A stretch of 47,705 nt of DNA from an uncultured Clostridia bacterium (GCA_934130975.1 CAKOYU010000014.1:1-47705); one strand, 5' to 3'; shown: positions 32,572 through 41,546, counted from the stretch's first letter. Translations and numbers: made by a program. The notes: generated by a model not told the origin, from the sequence alone.

Positions 32572-33302
32572 TGGATAAAGTAGCAATGATTACAGGTGCA
32601 ACTAGAGGAATTGGAAGGCAAATTGCTTTAACATTAGCAAATGAAGGTTATAATATCGTATTAAATTATAGAACTGAAAATGATGAATTATTTCAAGCAA
32701 AGAATGAGATTGAAAGTAAAAATGTAAACTGCTTAACTGTACAAGGTGATGTAACAAATTTTGAAGATTGCAAACAAATGATAGAAAGAGCAATTAACGA
32801 ATTTGGAAAAATAGATGTATTAATAAATAATGCAGGAATTACTAAAGATATGTTACTTGCAAGAATGAAAGAAGAAGATTTTAAACAAGTAATAGATGTT
32901 AATTTAGTTGGAACATTTAATATGACTAAAAACGTAATTTCATATATGATGAAAGCAAGAAGTGGAAGAATTATAAATATTTCATCAGTAGTTGGAATTG
33001 CAGGGAATGCAGGTCAAACAAATTACTCTGCATCAAAAGCAGGAATAATTGGATTTACTAAAAGTTTAGCAAAAGAAGTTGCATCAAGAAATATTTTAGT
33101 AAATGCAGTAGCACCAGGATTTATAGAAACAAATATGACAGATATATTAAAACAAGAAGTAAAAGATGAAATTGCTAAAAATATTCCATTAAAAAGAATG
33201 GGAACACCTAAAGATGTAGCAAATGTAGTAAAGTTTTTAGCATCAGAAGATAGCTCATATATTACAGGGCAAGTTATTTCAGTAGATGGAGGAATGATTT
33301 AA
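32571..33302 (+). CDS. fabG: 3-oxoacyl-ACP reductase
   Basis: A 243-residue NADPH-dependent short-chain dehydrogenase reducing beta-ketoacyl-ACP. The nucleotide loop TGATRGIGRQIA is at residues 8-19, the NNAG motif is near 87-90, and the catalytic set is Ser139, Tyr152 and Lys156 (YSASK). The GQVISVDGGMI ending is typical. One-base overlaps with fabD and fabF; the ribosome site AAAGGAGG lies inside the end of fabD. Confidence 0.96.
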   Translation: MDKVAMITGATRGIGRQIALTLANEGYNIVLNYRTENDELFQAKNEIESKNVNCLTVQGDVTNFEDCKQMIERAINEFGKIDVLINNAGITKDMLLARMKEEDFKQVIDVNLVGTFNMTKNVISYMMKARSGRIINISSVVGIAGNAGQTNYSASKAGIIGFTKSLAKEVASRNILVNAVAPGFIETNMTDILKQEVKDEIAKNIPLKRMGTPKDVANVVKFLASEDSSYITGQVISVDGGMI

Positions 33303-34546
33303 TGAAAAAGAGAGTTGTAATAACAGGTTTAGGTGCAATAACACCAATAGGTAAAACAGCAAATGAAACTTGGAATGGAATAAAAAATAAAGAGTGTGGA
33401 ATTGATGAAATTAAACTATTTAATGCAGAAAATTTTAAAACTAAATTTGATGCAGAAGTAAAAGATTTTAATTCATTAGATTATCTAGATATGAAACAAT
33501 CTAAAAGATTAGATAGAAGTTCACAATTTGCAATAATTGCAGGAAGAGAAGCTTTAAAAGATAGTGGAATAACGACAGAAAATACAAATTTTAATAATGT
33601 TGGAGTTTTTGTTAGCTCTGGAATAGGAGGGTTATCAACAATACAACAGCAATGTGAAATCAATTATGAGAAAGGAAATAATAGAGTTTCTCCAATGTTT
33701 ATACCAATGGGAATTACAAATATGCCTGCTGGAAATGTTGCAATAGATTTAGGATTAAAAGGAGAGTCTATATCTATAGTTACAGCATGTGCATCATCTA
33801 CACATGCTATAGGAGAAGCTTTTAGAAATATACAAGATGGATATGAAGATGTGATTTTGGCAGGAGGATGTGAAGCTGCAATTTGTGAATGTGGAGTAGC
33901 AGGATTTGAAAATATGAAAGCATTAACACATGCAACCGAAAAAAATAGAGCAAGTATTCCATTTGATAAAGAAAGAAGTGGATTTGTAATGGCAGAAGGT
34001 GCAGGAATTATTGTGTTAGAAGAATTAGAACATGCCAAAGCAAGAAATGCTAAAATATATGCAGAACTTGTAGGATATGGTGCAACTTCTGATGCATATC
34101 ATATTACTTCACCATCTCCAGATGGTGAAGGTGCTGCAAGAGCTATGGTAAGAGCAATTGAAAATGCAAATATAAAACCAGAAGATATTGATTATATAAA
34201 TGCACATGGAACTTCTACACATTTAAATGATGTATGTGAAACTTTAGCAATAAAAAGAGCATTAGGAGAAGCAAGTAAAAAGGTAATGGTAAGTTCAACA
34301 AAAGGAAATACAGGACATTTGCTTGGTGCTGCCGGCGTAGTAGAAGCACTTATATGTGCAAAAGCAATAGAAGAACAATTAGTTCCGCCAACATTAAACT
34401 ATAAAGTTCCAGATGAAGAGTGTGATTTAGATATTGTTCCAAATGAGCCAAGAAATGTGAATTTGAATGTTGTAATGTCAAATTCTTTAGGGTTTGGAGG
34501 ACACAATGCAAGCATCATATTAAAGAAATATGAGGAGGAAAGATAA
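33302..34546 (+). CDS. fabF: 3-oxoacyl-ACP synthase II
   Basis: A 414-residue condensing enzyme elongating acyl-ACP with malonyl-ACP. The catalytic triad is Cys163 (TACASSTHAIG), His302 (NAHGTSTHLND) and His339 (GNTGHLLGAAG). The N-terminus RVVITGLGAITPIG and the C-terminal SNSLGFGGHNASI are typical of KAS II. It is the only condensing enzyme in this cluster; no fabH is present here. Coupled to fabG (1-bp overlap) and directly abutting accB. Confidence 0.97.
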   Translation: MKKRVVITGLGAITPIGKTANETWNGIKNKECGIDEIKLFNAENFKTKFDAEVKDFNSLDYLDMKQSKRLDRSSQFAIIAGREALKDSGITTENTNFNNVGVFVSSGIGGLSTIQQQCEINYEKGNNRVSPMFIPMGITNMPAGNVAIDLGLKGESISIVTACASSTHAIGEAFRNIQDGYEDVILAGGCEAAICECGVAGFENMKALTHATEKNRASIPFDKERSGFVMAEGAGIIVLEELEHAKARNAKIYAELVGYGATSDAYHITSPSPDGEGAARAMVRAIENANIKPEDIDYINAHGTSTHLNDVCETLAIKRALGEASKKVMVSSTKGNTGHLLGAAGVVEALICAKAIEEQLVPPTLNYKVPDEECDLDIVPNEPRNVNLNVVMSNSLGFGGHNASIILKKYEEER

Positions 34547-34978
34547 ATGGAATATGACAAAATAAAACAACTAATAGAAGATATGGGAAAATCAAATATA
34601 GAAGAATTAGAAATTGAGTTTCCAGAAGGTATGAAAATAAGTATGAGAAAAGGCGAAAATGCAGTTAGACCAATAGCACCAGTAATTCAAACAATATCAG
34701 CAGTTCAAACTACTGAAACTATACCAGAAGAGCCAAAAGAAGAATATAAAGAAATTAAATCTCCAATGGTTGGAACGTTTTATTCAAAACCATCACCTGA
34801 TAAAGAAGCATTTATAAAAGTAGGAGATAAAGTAAAAAAAGGTCAAGTAGTTTGTATTATAGAAGCAATGAAATTAATGAACGAAATAGAAGCAGAATTT
34901 GATGGAGAAGTAGTAGAAGTGTGTTTAAATGACGGTGATTCAGTTGAATATGGGAAAACACTTTTTAAATTAAAATAA
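34547..34978 (+). CDS. accB: Biotin carboxyl carrier protein of acetyl-CoA carboxylase
   Basis: A 143-residue carrier. An N-terminal helix (MEYDKIKQLIEDMGKSNIEE) leads to a Pro/Thr-rich linker (about 40-66) and then the biotinyl domain with EAMKLMNE, whose Lys109 carries biotin. SPMVGTFY starts the domain. It is the substrate of the BirA encoded upstream. GAGGAGGAAAGATAA precedes the ATG and fabZ follows 10 bp later. Confidence 0.96.
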   Translation: MEYDKIKQLIEDMGKSNIEELEIEFPEGMKISMRKGENAVRPIAPVIQTISAVQTTETIPEEPKEEYKEIKSPMVGTFYSKPSPDKEAFIKVGDKVKKGQVVCIIEAMKLMNEIEAEFDGEVVEVCLNDGDSVEYGKTLFKLK

Positions 34979-34988
34979 GGAGGAAAAA

Positions 34989-35411
34989 ATGTTAGATAAA
35001 GAAGAAATAAAAAAAATAATTCCTCAAAGAGATCCATTCTTAATGATAGATGAAGTAGAAAAATTTGTACCAGGAGAAAGTTGTACTGCCTATAAAAATG
35101 TAAATGCAGATGAATATTATTTTAAAGGTCATTTTCCTGGAAATCCTATAATGCCTGGAGTGTTAATGGTAGAAGCATTAGCTCAAACAGGAGCAGTAGC
35201 AATTTTATCGATGGAAGAAAACAAAGGAAGAAATGCATTATTTGGAGGAATTAATAATTTGAAATTCAAAAAACAAGTTGTTCCAGGAGATAGATTAAAA
35301 TTAGAAGTTAAGATAATTAAAAGAAAAGGTCCTATAGGAATAGGAGAAGCAATTGCCACTGTTGATGGAAAAATTGCTGTTAAAGGTGAATTAACATTTG
35401 CCATAGTATAG
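34989..35411 (+). CDS. fabZ: 3-hydroxyacyl-ACP dehydratase
   Basis: A 140-residue hot-dog-fold enzyme that dehydrates beta-hydroxyacyl-ACP. The catalytic His48 and Glu62 lie in GHFPGNPIMPGVLMVEALAQ. IIPQRDPFLMIDEV at the N-terminus is characteristic. AAGGAGGAAAAA precedes the ATG. The 58-nt gap after it is the largest within the cluster and contains a perfect hairpin at 35427-35444. Confidence 0.96.
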   Translation: MLDKEEIKKIIPQRDPFLMIDEVEKFVPGESCTAYKNVNADEYYFKGHFPGNPIMPGVLMVEALAQTGAVAILSMEENKGRNALFGGINNLKFKKQVVPGDRLKLEVKIIKRKGPIGIGEAIATVDGKIAVKGELTFAIV

Positions 35412-35426
35412 TTATTTCTAAGTTTT

Positions 35427-35444
35427 CAAAATGATGTCATTTTG
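35427..35444 (+). promoter_or_regulatory. Perfect hairpin between fabZ and accC
   Basis: CAAAATGA-tg-TCATTTTG, an 8-bp perfect palindrome with a 2-nt centre. As DNA it could be an operator; as RNA a small processing hairpin. No T-run follows. Confidence 0.4.
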
Positions 35445-35469
35445 GAGCTTATAGGAAAGGAAAAGAAAG

Positions 35470-36813
35470 ATGATAAATAAGATATTGATTGCAAATAGAG
35501 GAGAAATTGCAGTAAGAATAATAAGAGCTTGTAAAGAAATGAATGTAAAAACAGTTGCAGTATATTCAGAAGTAGACAAAGATGCAATGCATGTAAAACT
35601 AGCTGATGAAGCAATATGCATAGGACCTGCAAATTCTAGTAAAAGCTATTTGAATTTTAAAAATATAATAGAAGCAGCTAATATAACAGGAGCAGATGCA
35701 ATTCATCCTGGATTTGGATTTTTATCAGAAAATAGCCAGTTTGCAAAAATATGTGAAGAATCTAATATAAAATTTATAGGTCCAAATTATAAAGTAATTG
35801 AAATGATGGGAAATAAATCGAATGCAAAAGAATTAATGAAAAATGCAGGTGTTCCAGTTGTTCCGGGTTCAGATGGAAGTGTAAAAGGTCTAAAAGATGC
35901 AATCAAAATTGCAAATGAAATAGGATATCCAATTATGCTAAAAGCAGCAGCTGGAGGTGGAGGAAAAGGAATAAGAATTGTAAATGTTCCAGAAGAACTA
36001 GAAAGTAATTATAATATTGTAAAACAAGAAGCAAAACTCTCTTTTAATGATGATGAAATATATATAGAAAAGTTCATAAAAAATCCTCGACATGTAGAAA
36101 TCCAAATTTTAGCAGATGAGCACGGAAATGTAATTCATCTAGGAGAAAGAGATTGCTCAATACAGAGAAGAAATCAAAAAGTGATTGAAGAAACACCATC
36201 AACAGCTATAGATGACAAATTAAGAAATAAGATGGGAGAATCTGCAATTAAAGCAGTAAAAGCATCAGGATATACAAGTTGTGGAACGATTGAATTTTTA
36301 GTAGATAGTGATAAAAATTTCTATTTTATGGAGATGAATACAAGGATCCAAGTAGAACACCCAATAACAGAAGAAAGAACAGGAATAGATATTGTTAAAG
36401 CTCAAATAAGAGTATCTGCAGGAGAACCATTAAAAATAAAACAAAAGGATGTCAAATTTAATGGATATAGTATTGAATGTAGAATAAATGCAGAAAATCC
36501 AGCTAAGAATTTTAGACCATGTCCAGGAACAATAACAGGAGTAATTTTGCCAGGAGGAAATGGAGTAAGAGTAGATACAGCAATATATTCAGGTTATACA
36601 ATACCAAGTAACTATGATTCAATGATTGCAAAAATAATTACACATGGTGACACAAGAAATGAAGCAATCAGCAAAATGAAACGAGCTTTAGAGGAAACAG
36701 TAATAGAGGGTGTAGATACGAACATAGATTTCTTGTTTAAAATTATAAAAAATCCAAATTTTATTAGAGGAAATTTTGATACCTCTTTTATTGAAAAAGA
36801 AATTTTAAAATAG
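35470..36813 (+). CDS. accC: Biotin carboxylase subunit of acetyl-CoA carboxylase
   Basis: A 447-residue ATP-grasp enzyme that carboxylates biotin on AccB. ILIANRGEIAVRIIRACKE opens the protein, HPGFGFLSEN follows, then the glycine-rich ATP loop AAAGGGGKGIR (about 158-168), RDCSIQRRNQK and the catalytic EMNTRIQVEHPITEE. Full length. GGAAAGGAAAAGAAAG precedes the ATG. It is grouped with accD and accA, so all four carboxylase subunits are encoded together. Confidence 0.97.
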   Translation: MINKILIANRGEIAVRIIRACKEMNVKTVAVYSEVDKDAMHVKLADEAICIGPANSSKSYLNFKNIIEAANITGADAIHPGFGFLSENSQFAKICEESNIKFIGPNYKVIEMMGNKSNAKELMKNAGVPVVPGSDGSVKGLKDAIKIANEIGYPIMLKAAAGGGGKGIRIVNVPEELESNYNIVKQEAKLSFNDDEIYIEKFIKNPRHVEIQILADEHGNVIHLGERDCSIQRRNQKVIEETPSTAIDDKLRNKMGESAIKAVKASGYTSCGTIEFLVDSDKNFYFMEMNTRIQVEHPITEERTGIDIVKAQIRVSAGEPLKIKQKDVKFNGYSIECRINAENPAKNFRPCPGTITGVILPGGNGVRVDTAIYSGYTIPSNYDSMIAKIITHGDTRNEAISKMKRALEETVIEGVDTNIDFLFKIIKNPNFIRGNFDTSFIEKEILK

Positions 36814-36824
36814 AGGAAAGAAAA

Positions 36825-37670
36825 ATGATAGTAGATAAAATAAAAAAAAGAGAGCCAACAGCTAAAAGGTCAGCAAATAAAGTAGATATTCCAATTGGAA
36901 AATGGATAAAATGTGATAAATGTAAAGAAATAATTTATAAAGAAACTTTAAGAGAAAATTATTCAATTTGTCCTAATTGTGATGCATATTTTAGAATGCA
37001 TATAAATAAAAGAATAGAAACAACATTAGACGAAGGCTCTTATAAAAGATTTGATTTAGATATAGATACAACAAATCCACTAAATTTAGAAGATTACCCT
37101 AAAAAAATAAAAGCATTAAGAGAGAAAACAGGAATTCAAGAAGCAGTAGGATGTGGTACAGGAAAAATAAATGGAGAAGATGTAGTAATTTGTGTAATGG
37201 ATAGTGGATTTTTAATGGGAAGTATGGGAGTTGTAGTTGGAGAAAAAATCACATATTCAATAGAAAAAGCGATAGAATTAAAACTACCAATTATAATTTT
37301 TTGTACATCAGGTGGAGCAAGAATGCAAGAAGGAATAGTGTCTTTAATGCAGATGGCAAAAACAACATCAGCAATAAGAAAATTAAATGATGCAGGATTA
37401 TTGTACATATCTGTTCTAACAGACCCTACATATGGAGGAGTTACAGCTTCATTTGCAAGTATTGCAGATATAGTACTTGCAGAACCTAAAGCAATGATTG
37501 GATTTGCTGGAAAACGTGTAATAGAGCAAACAATAGGACAAACTTTACCAGAAGATTTTCAAACTTCAGAGTTTTTATTAGAACACGGATTTATAGACAA
37601 AATTGTTGAAAGAAAAGATATGAAAAATACATTGAGTACACTAATTAAATTACATAAAGGAGGTGAATAG
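36825..37670 (+). CDS. accD: Acetyl-CoA carboxylase carboxyltransferase subunit beta
   Basis: A 281-residue subunit. The N-terminal zinc ribbon has Cys30, Cys33, Cys49 and Cys52. The crotonase-like carboxyltransferase core includes SGGARMQEG and DPTYGGVTASFA, which shapes the acetyl-CoA site. GAGGAAAG precedes the ATG. Its 3' end contains the ribosome site for accA. Confidence 0.96.
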   Translation: MIVDKIKKREPTAKRSANKVDIPIGKWIKCDKCKEIIYKETLRENYSICPNCDAYFRMHINKRIETTLDEGSYKRFDLDIDTTNPLNLEDYPKKIKALREKTGIQEAVGCGTGKINGEDVVICVMDSGFLMGSMGVVVGEKITYSIEKAIELKLPIIIFCTSGGARMQEGIVSLMQMAKTTSAIRKLNDAGLLYISVLTDPTYGGVTASFASIADIVLAEPKAMIGFAGKRVIEQTIGQTLPEDFQTSEFLLEHGFIDKIVERKDMKNTLSTLIKLHKGGE

Positions 37671-37671
37671 A

Positions 37672-38490
37672 TTGGAAAAAACAGCATGGGAAAAAGTTGA
37701 AATTGCAAGAGATCCAAAAAGAAAGACATCATTAGATTATATTGAAAAAATATTTGATGAATTTATAGAATTACATGGAGATAGAACTGGAAAAGATGAT
37801 AAAGCAATTGTATGTGGGCTTGCAAGAATAGGTGATCAGAATTTTACAGTAATAGCAGAGCAAAAAGGAAGAACAACAAAAGAAAATATAGAAAGAAATT
37901 TTGGAATGCCTAACCCAGAGAGTTACAGAAAAGGGATTAGATTTATGAAACAGGCAGAAAAGTTTAATAGACCAGTTATCACATTTATCGATACTAAAGG
38001 AGCATATCCAGGAATAGAAGCAGAAGAAAAAGGTCAAGGAGAAGCTATTGCATCATCAATGCTTCAATTATCGGGTTTAAAGGTACCAGTAATTGCAATA
38101 GTAATAGGAGAAGGTTCAAGTGGAGGAGCTTTGGCACTTGGAGTAGGAAATAAAGTAATCATGCTAGAAAATGCAATCTATTCAATTTTATCTCCAGAAG
38201 GTTATGCAAGTATTTTGTGGAAAGATGCATCACGTGCAAAAGAAGCGGCAGAAAAAATGAAATTAACAGCACAAGATTTGCTAGAATTAAATATTATTGA
38301 TAAAATAGTTGAGGAAAAATCATTTGAACAAACAGCAAAGGATTTAAAGAATGAAATCGAGAATATAGTGTTGGAATTGAAGAAATTATCTGCTATAGAA
38401 TTGGTCGAGGATAGATATCAGAAATACAGGAATATGGGAGAATTCATTACTATAGAAAAAGGAGAGAATATTAATGTTGTTAGAAAATAA
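37672..38490 (+). CDS. accA: Acetyl-CoA carboxylase carboxyltransferase subunit alpha
   Basis: A 272-residue partner of AccD, transferring the carboxyl group from biotin to acetyl-CoA. FDEFIELHGDR, GNPESYRK-type NFGMPNPESYRKG, FIDTKGAYPG and GEGSSGGALALGV are diagnostic. The start is taken as TTG 37672, since AAAGGAGGTG (37656-37665) is the ribosome site; the GTG at 37663 lies inside it. The start falls one base after the accD stop. The end overlaps fabI by 17 bp. Confidence 0.95.
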   Translation: MEKTAWEKVEIARDPKRKTSLDYIEKIFDEFIELHGDRTGKDDKAIVCGLARIGDQNFTVIAEQKGRTTKENIERNFGMPNPESYRKGIRFMKQAEKFNRPVITFIDTKGAYPGIEAEEKGQGEAIASSMLQLSGLKVPVIAIVIGEGSSGGALALGVGNKVIMLENAIYSILSPEGYASILWKDASRAKEAAEKMKLTAQDLLELNIIDKIVEEKSFEQTAKDLKNEIENIVLELKKLSAIELVEDRYQKYRNMGEFITIEKGENINVVRK

Positions 38491-39247
38491 AAAAATCCTA
38501 ATAATGGGAATTAGAAATAAATGGAGTATAGCATTTGGAATTGCAAAATCTGCATATGAAAATGGAGCTAAATTGCTGTTTACATGTAAAGGAGAAGAAA
38601 ATAAAGCGAAAATAGAAGAATTAGTATCAGAATTTAAAGGAAGTGAAGTATATCTTTTAGATGAAGCATCAGATGATGAACAAGTAAGATCAACTTTTGA
38701 AAAAATTAAAGAAGAAAATGGAAAAATAGATGGAATTGTACATGCAATAGCACATGCATTTACAGAGGATTTACACAATGATTTTATTCAAACAAGCAAA
38801 GAAGGATATTTGCACGCATGTGAAGTTAGTGCATATTCATTTGTATTAGCAGTAAGAACAGCAAAAGAATTAGATATGTTAAATGAAAATGCAAGTTTAG
38901 TTACTTTAACATATTATGGTTCAACAAAAGTAATAGAAGGATATAACGTGATGGGAATTGCAAAATCTGCATTAGAATCAAGTGTAAGATACTTAGCTGA
39001 AAATTTAGGAAAAGAGCAAATTCGTGTAAATGCAATTTCAGCAGGACCAATTAAAACATTGTCTGCAAGAGGGATTAAAGACTTCGGAAGTATTTTAGAC
39101 GTTATTGAAGAAAAAGCACCATTACACAAAAATATTACTACAATACAAGTTGGAAATGTTGCTACATTTTTATTAAGTTCTATGTCTGATTGTATTACAG
39201 GTCAAACTATTTATGCTGATAATGGGTACGAAATTATGGGAGTGTAA
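38474..39247 (+). CDS. fabI: Enoyl-ACP reductase (NADH), FabI type
   Basis: A 257-residue enzyme carrying out the last reduction of each elongation cycle. The nucleotide loop GIRNKWSIAFGIA (12-24) is the FabI form. The catalytic residues are Tyr147, Tyr157 and Lys164 (GYNVMGIAK), and RVNAISAGPIKTLSARGI is characteristic. The family is the target of triclosan-type inhibitors. ATG 38474 lies within the end of accA, behind AAAGGAGAG. Many clostridia use FabK or FabV instead, so FabI is informative. A terminator-like palindrome follows the stop. Confidence 0.96.
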   Translation: MLLENKKILIMGIRNKWSIAFGIAKSAYENGAKLLFTCKGEENKAKIEELVSEFKGSEVYLLDEASDDEQVRSTFEKIKEENGKIDGIVHAIAHAFTEDLHNDFIQTSKEGYLHACEVSAYSFVLAVRTAKELDMLNENASLVTLTYYGSTKVIEGYNVMGIAKSALESSVRYLAENLGKEQIRVNAISAGPIKTLSARGIKDFGSILDVIEEKAPLHKNITTIQVGNVATFLLSSMSDCITGQTIYADNGYEIMGV

Positions 39248-39330
39248 AAAATTAATACTATATTGTTTTTTTATACCTTGGTGTTTGGTCGCTTACGCGG
39301 TATTTCAAGACAATATAGTATTAATTTTTT
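39246..39330. repeat. Palindromic element A, also a bidirectional terminator
   Basis: Perfect 20-bp arms AAAAAATTAATACTATATTG (39246-39265) and its complement (39311-39330), enclosing a 45-nt core with ATACC/GGTAT pairing. The core carries ATACCTTGGTGT and TTGGTCGCTTACGCGGTATT, shared with element B at 41547-41699. The T-run at the end of each arm would terminate fabI and possibly deoD transcripts. Confidence 0.8.
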
Positions 39331-39370
39331 AAAGCTATTATTTTATAATCTGGAAATCAGATTACAAAGA

Positions 39371-40093
39371 TTATAGTAAAATACTACTTTCTAAAGCAAC
39401 TTTAATCATATTATTAAGCCCAGTTTGTCTTTCTTCAGGTGTTGCAATTTCTTTAATATATTTAGAATCAACAACACTCATAAGACAAGCAGCTTTTTTA
39501 TTCAAAACTTTAGCTACATAGAATAAAGCAAAAGCTTCCATTTCAGCACTGACAGGATTAAATCCTTCAGGAATTCTAGCTAAAAATTTATTTACATCTG
39601 TCATATAGACATCAAAACAATCTGTACAGACAGTATTACCTTTTAAAATATTTAAGCCTAATTTATTAGCAGAATCAATTATAATAGAATTTAATTCATC
39701 ATTACTACTTACTATATGGCAATCATCATTATTTAAAGTTAAAGCAAAATTTCCTTCAGAAAATACATTTTCTGCAAGAACTATATCAAATAATTTTAAT
39801 TCAGGTTTATAAGAGCCACAAGAGCCTATACGAATAATATTTTCAACATCATAAAATTTATATAATTCATATGAATAAATTCCCATACTTGGCATTCCCA
39901 TACCAGAAGCCATTACAGTAATTTCTTTATCTTTGTATTTCCCTGTATAGGCATAAATTCCTCTAACTGAATTTACTAATTTTATATCTGTCATAAAATT
40001 TTCGGCAATATATTTTGCACGAAGTGGATCACCTGGCATTATAACTGTTTTTGCAATATCTCCTAGATTTGCTTCATTATGTGGTGTAGACAT
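39371..40093 (-). CDS. deoD: Purine-nucleoside phosphorylase, DeoD type
   Basis: A 240-residue trimeric/hexameric-family enzyme splitting purine nucleosides with phosphate. It has MPGDPLRAKYIAENF with the phosphate-binding Arg, SGMGMPSMGIYSYEL, RIGSCGS and the ribose/base site EMEAFALF near residue 182. The Asp of SVVDSKYIKE sits where DeoD has its catalytic Asp. AAGGAGGAATTAGT precedes the ATG. Own promoter at 40126-40154. A weak TAATCTG/CAGATTA hairpin at 39346-39364 and the palindrome at 39246-39330 lie at its 3' end. Confidence 0.95.
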   Translation of the reverse strand: MSTPHNEANLGDIAKTVIMPGDPLRAKYIAENFMTDIKLVNSVRGIYAYTGKYKDKEITVMASGMGMPSMGIYSYELYKFYDVENIIRIGSCGSYKPELKLFDIVLAENVFSEGNFALTLNNDDCHIVSSNDELNSIIIDSANKLGLNILKGNTVCTDCFDVYMTDVNKFLARIPEGFNPVSAEMEAFALFYVAKVLNKKAACLMSVVDSKYIKEIATPEERQTGLNNMIKVALESSILL

Positions 40094-40125
40094 ACTAATT
40101 CCTCCTTATTTTTAAATTTAATTGG

Positions 40126-40154
40126 ATTATATCAATAAAGTTTTTAAAATTCAA
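40126..40154 (-). promoter_or_regulatory. deoD promoter
   Basis: On the - strand TTGAAT (40149-40154), 17 bp, TATAAT (40126-40131). Confidence 0.7.
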
Positions 40155-40167
40155 GAAAAAACTTGAA
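40150..40167. promoter_or_regulatory. Palindrome joining two divergent -35 boxes
   Basis: TTCAAG-aaaaaa-CTTGAA. It covers the deoD -35 box and the -35 box of the divergent gene at 40249. It may be an operator, or simply two back-to-back -35 elements. Confidence 0.45.
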
Positions 40168-40191
40168 ATATTATGTAAAATATGTTATATT
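40163..40191 (+). promoter_or_regulatory. Promoter of the gene at 40249
   Basis: TTGAAA (40163-40168), 17 bp, TATATT (40186-40191). Confidence 0.6.
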
Positions 40192-40248
40192 TAAGAAGTA
40201 ACATTTTAAATAATCTGATATATAAAAATTTTTAGGAGGATTGCAGAT

Positions 40249-40701
40249 ATGTATAATGTATCAATACCAGAAATTAGCCGGGAAGAACTATTAAAACGGT
40301 ACCAAAAAATCAAACCAATAGTAGAAATGAATGGAGTTAAGTATCACTTAAGGGAGTTTACTGAAGAGGAATTAACGAATATATCTTATATAGCTAAAGT
40401 AAAAAAAGATATTACAGAGAGTGTGAATATGGAAGAGTTTATTCCTCGCAAAAAATATGATTTTGAATGTATACATAAGTATGGAAATCCTATGCTTTTC
40501 AAACCTTCTATTGCAGAAGTACTGGCGCAAATACCAGAGTGGAAAGTAGAGTTTGTGGATGCATTTGAAATAATTGAATTTCCGCAGGTGGTAGATAATG
40601 AACTTCGAAAAAACAAAGTGGTATTTGATAACGGATATCACATATCAATGGTTCGCTTATATACTAGTAAGAAAAATCCAAATGTAAAGTTTATAGGCTA
40701 A
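40249..40701 (+). CDS. Unknown small soluble protein
   Basis: A 150-residue protein that I do not recognise. It contains MNGVKYHLREFTEEELTNIS, then EFIPRKKYDFECIHKYGNP and FKPSIAEVLAQIPEW, and a beta-type ending FDNGYHISMVRLYT. No membrane segment or catalytic motif is visible. TTTTTAGGAGGATTGCAG precedes the ATG. It is a single-gene unit with its own promoter and terminator, divergent from deoD. The AGGAGG leader style matches the other unknown free-standing genes of the window. Confidence 0.7.
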   Translation: MYNVSIPEISREELLKRYQKIKPIVEMNGVKYHLREFTEEELTNISYIAKVKKDITESVNMEEFIPRKKYDFECIHKYGNPMLFKPSIAEVLAQIPEWKVEFVDAFEIIEFPQVVDNELRKNKVVFDNGYHISMVRLYTSKKNPNVKFIG

Positions 40702-40706
40702 CCAAC

Positions 40707-40746
40707 AAATAACTCACAAATTTATTAAACGATTTGTGAGTTATTT
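40707..40746 (+). terminator. Terminator after the gene at 40249
   Basis: A perfect 15-bp stem AAATAACTCACAAAT (40707-40721) with its complement (40732-40746), followed by T residues. Confidence 0.9.
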
Positions 40747-40859
40747 TTATGTTTAAATTAATTCACACAAAAAACACAAATCAGGAATAATTCTGTAACA
40801 AAATACATATAAACTATCGTTAATAAATTACCAAGCAAATTATGGAAGGAGTTTGGAGT

Positions 40860-41513
40860 ATGAGGGAAAATGAATTAACAATAATTGAAAATTTCTTAGA
40901 AAATAAGGAGGAAAAATTAGACGTTAAAGAAGAACCATTTGACAAGCTCATGTTTTTTTATCAATCAGCATTAAAACAATTGGAACTACAAATGAATATA
41001 ATTAAAGAAGAATTTAAAGTAATGTATAATTACGATTTAATAGATCACATAGATACAAGAATAAAAGAACCTAAAAGTATTGTAAAGAAAATGGAAAAGA
41101 AAAAATATGAAAAAACATATTTGAACTTAATTGAAAAAGTAAATGATATAGCAGGAATGAGAATTGTATGCACATTAAAAGATGATATATTTTTTATAAA
41201 AGATTTAATTAAACAAATACCAGATGTGCATATATTAAAAGAAAAGGATTATGTTACAAATCCTAAGTCAAGTGGATATTCAAGTTATCATATGATAGTT
41301 GAAGTTCCAGTTAAATTATCTCAAAATACTATATATGTTAAATGCGAAATACAAATAAGAACTCTTGCAATGGATTTTTGGGCAAGTTTTGAACATAAAG
41401 TAAAATATAAAACAGAACAAGAAGTTAATAAAAAGACTTCAAAAGAGCTTGTTAATTGTGCAAAAATGATTAGTAAGTTTGATGACAAAATGATTTCGCT
41501 TAAAAATATATAA
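40860..41513 (+). CDS. Small alarmone synthetase, (p)ppGpp synthetase of RelQ/RelP type
   Basis: A 217-residue single-domain synthetase that makes (p)ppGpp from ATP and GDP/GTP. The RelA/SpoT synthetase motifs are present: NDIAGMRIVCTLKDDI (about 97-112), YVTNPKSSGYSSYHMIVE and EIQIRTLAMDFWASFEHK, which ends the core. No hydrolase, TGS or ACT domain is present, as expected of small alarmone synthetases. ATG 40860 is preferred because AAGGAG lies 8 nt upstream; ATG 40842 overlaps that site. It precedes the gene-free region holding palindromic element B and the structured RNA candidate. Confidence 0.9.
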   Translation: MRENELTIIENFLENKEEKLDVKEEPFDKLMFFYQSALKQLELQMNIIKEEFKVMYNYDLIDHIDTRIKEPKSIVKKMEKKKYEKTYLNLIEKVNDIAGMRIVCTLKDDIFFIKDLIKQIPDVHILKEKDYVTNPKSSGYSSYHMIVEVPVKLSQNTIYVKCEIQIRTLAMDFWASFEHKVKYKTEQEVNKKTSKELVNCAKMISKFDDKMISLKNI

Positions 41514-41546
41514 ATCAAAGCATTTCAACAATTATAAAATATTATA

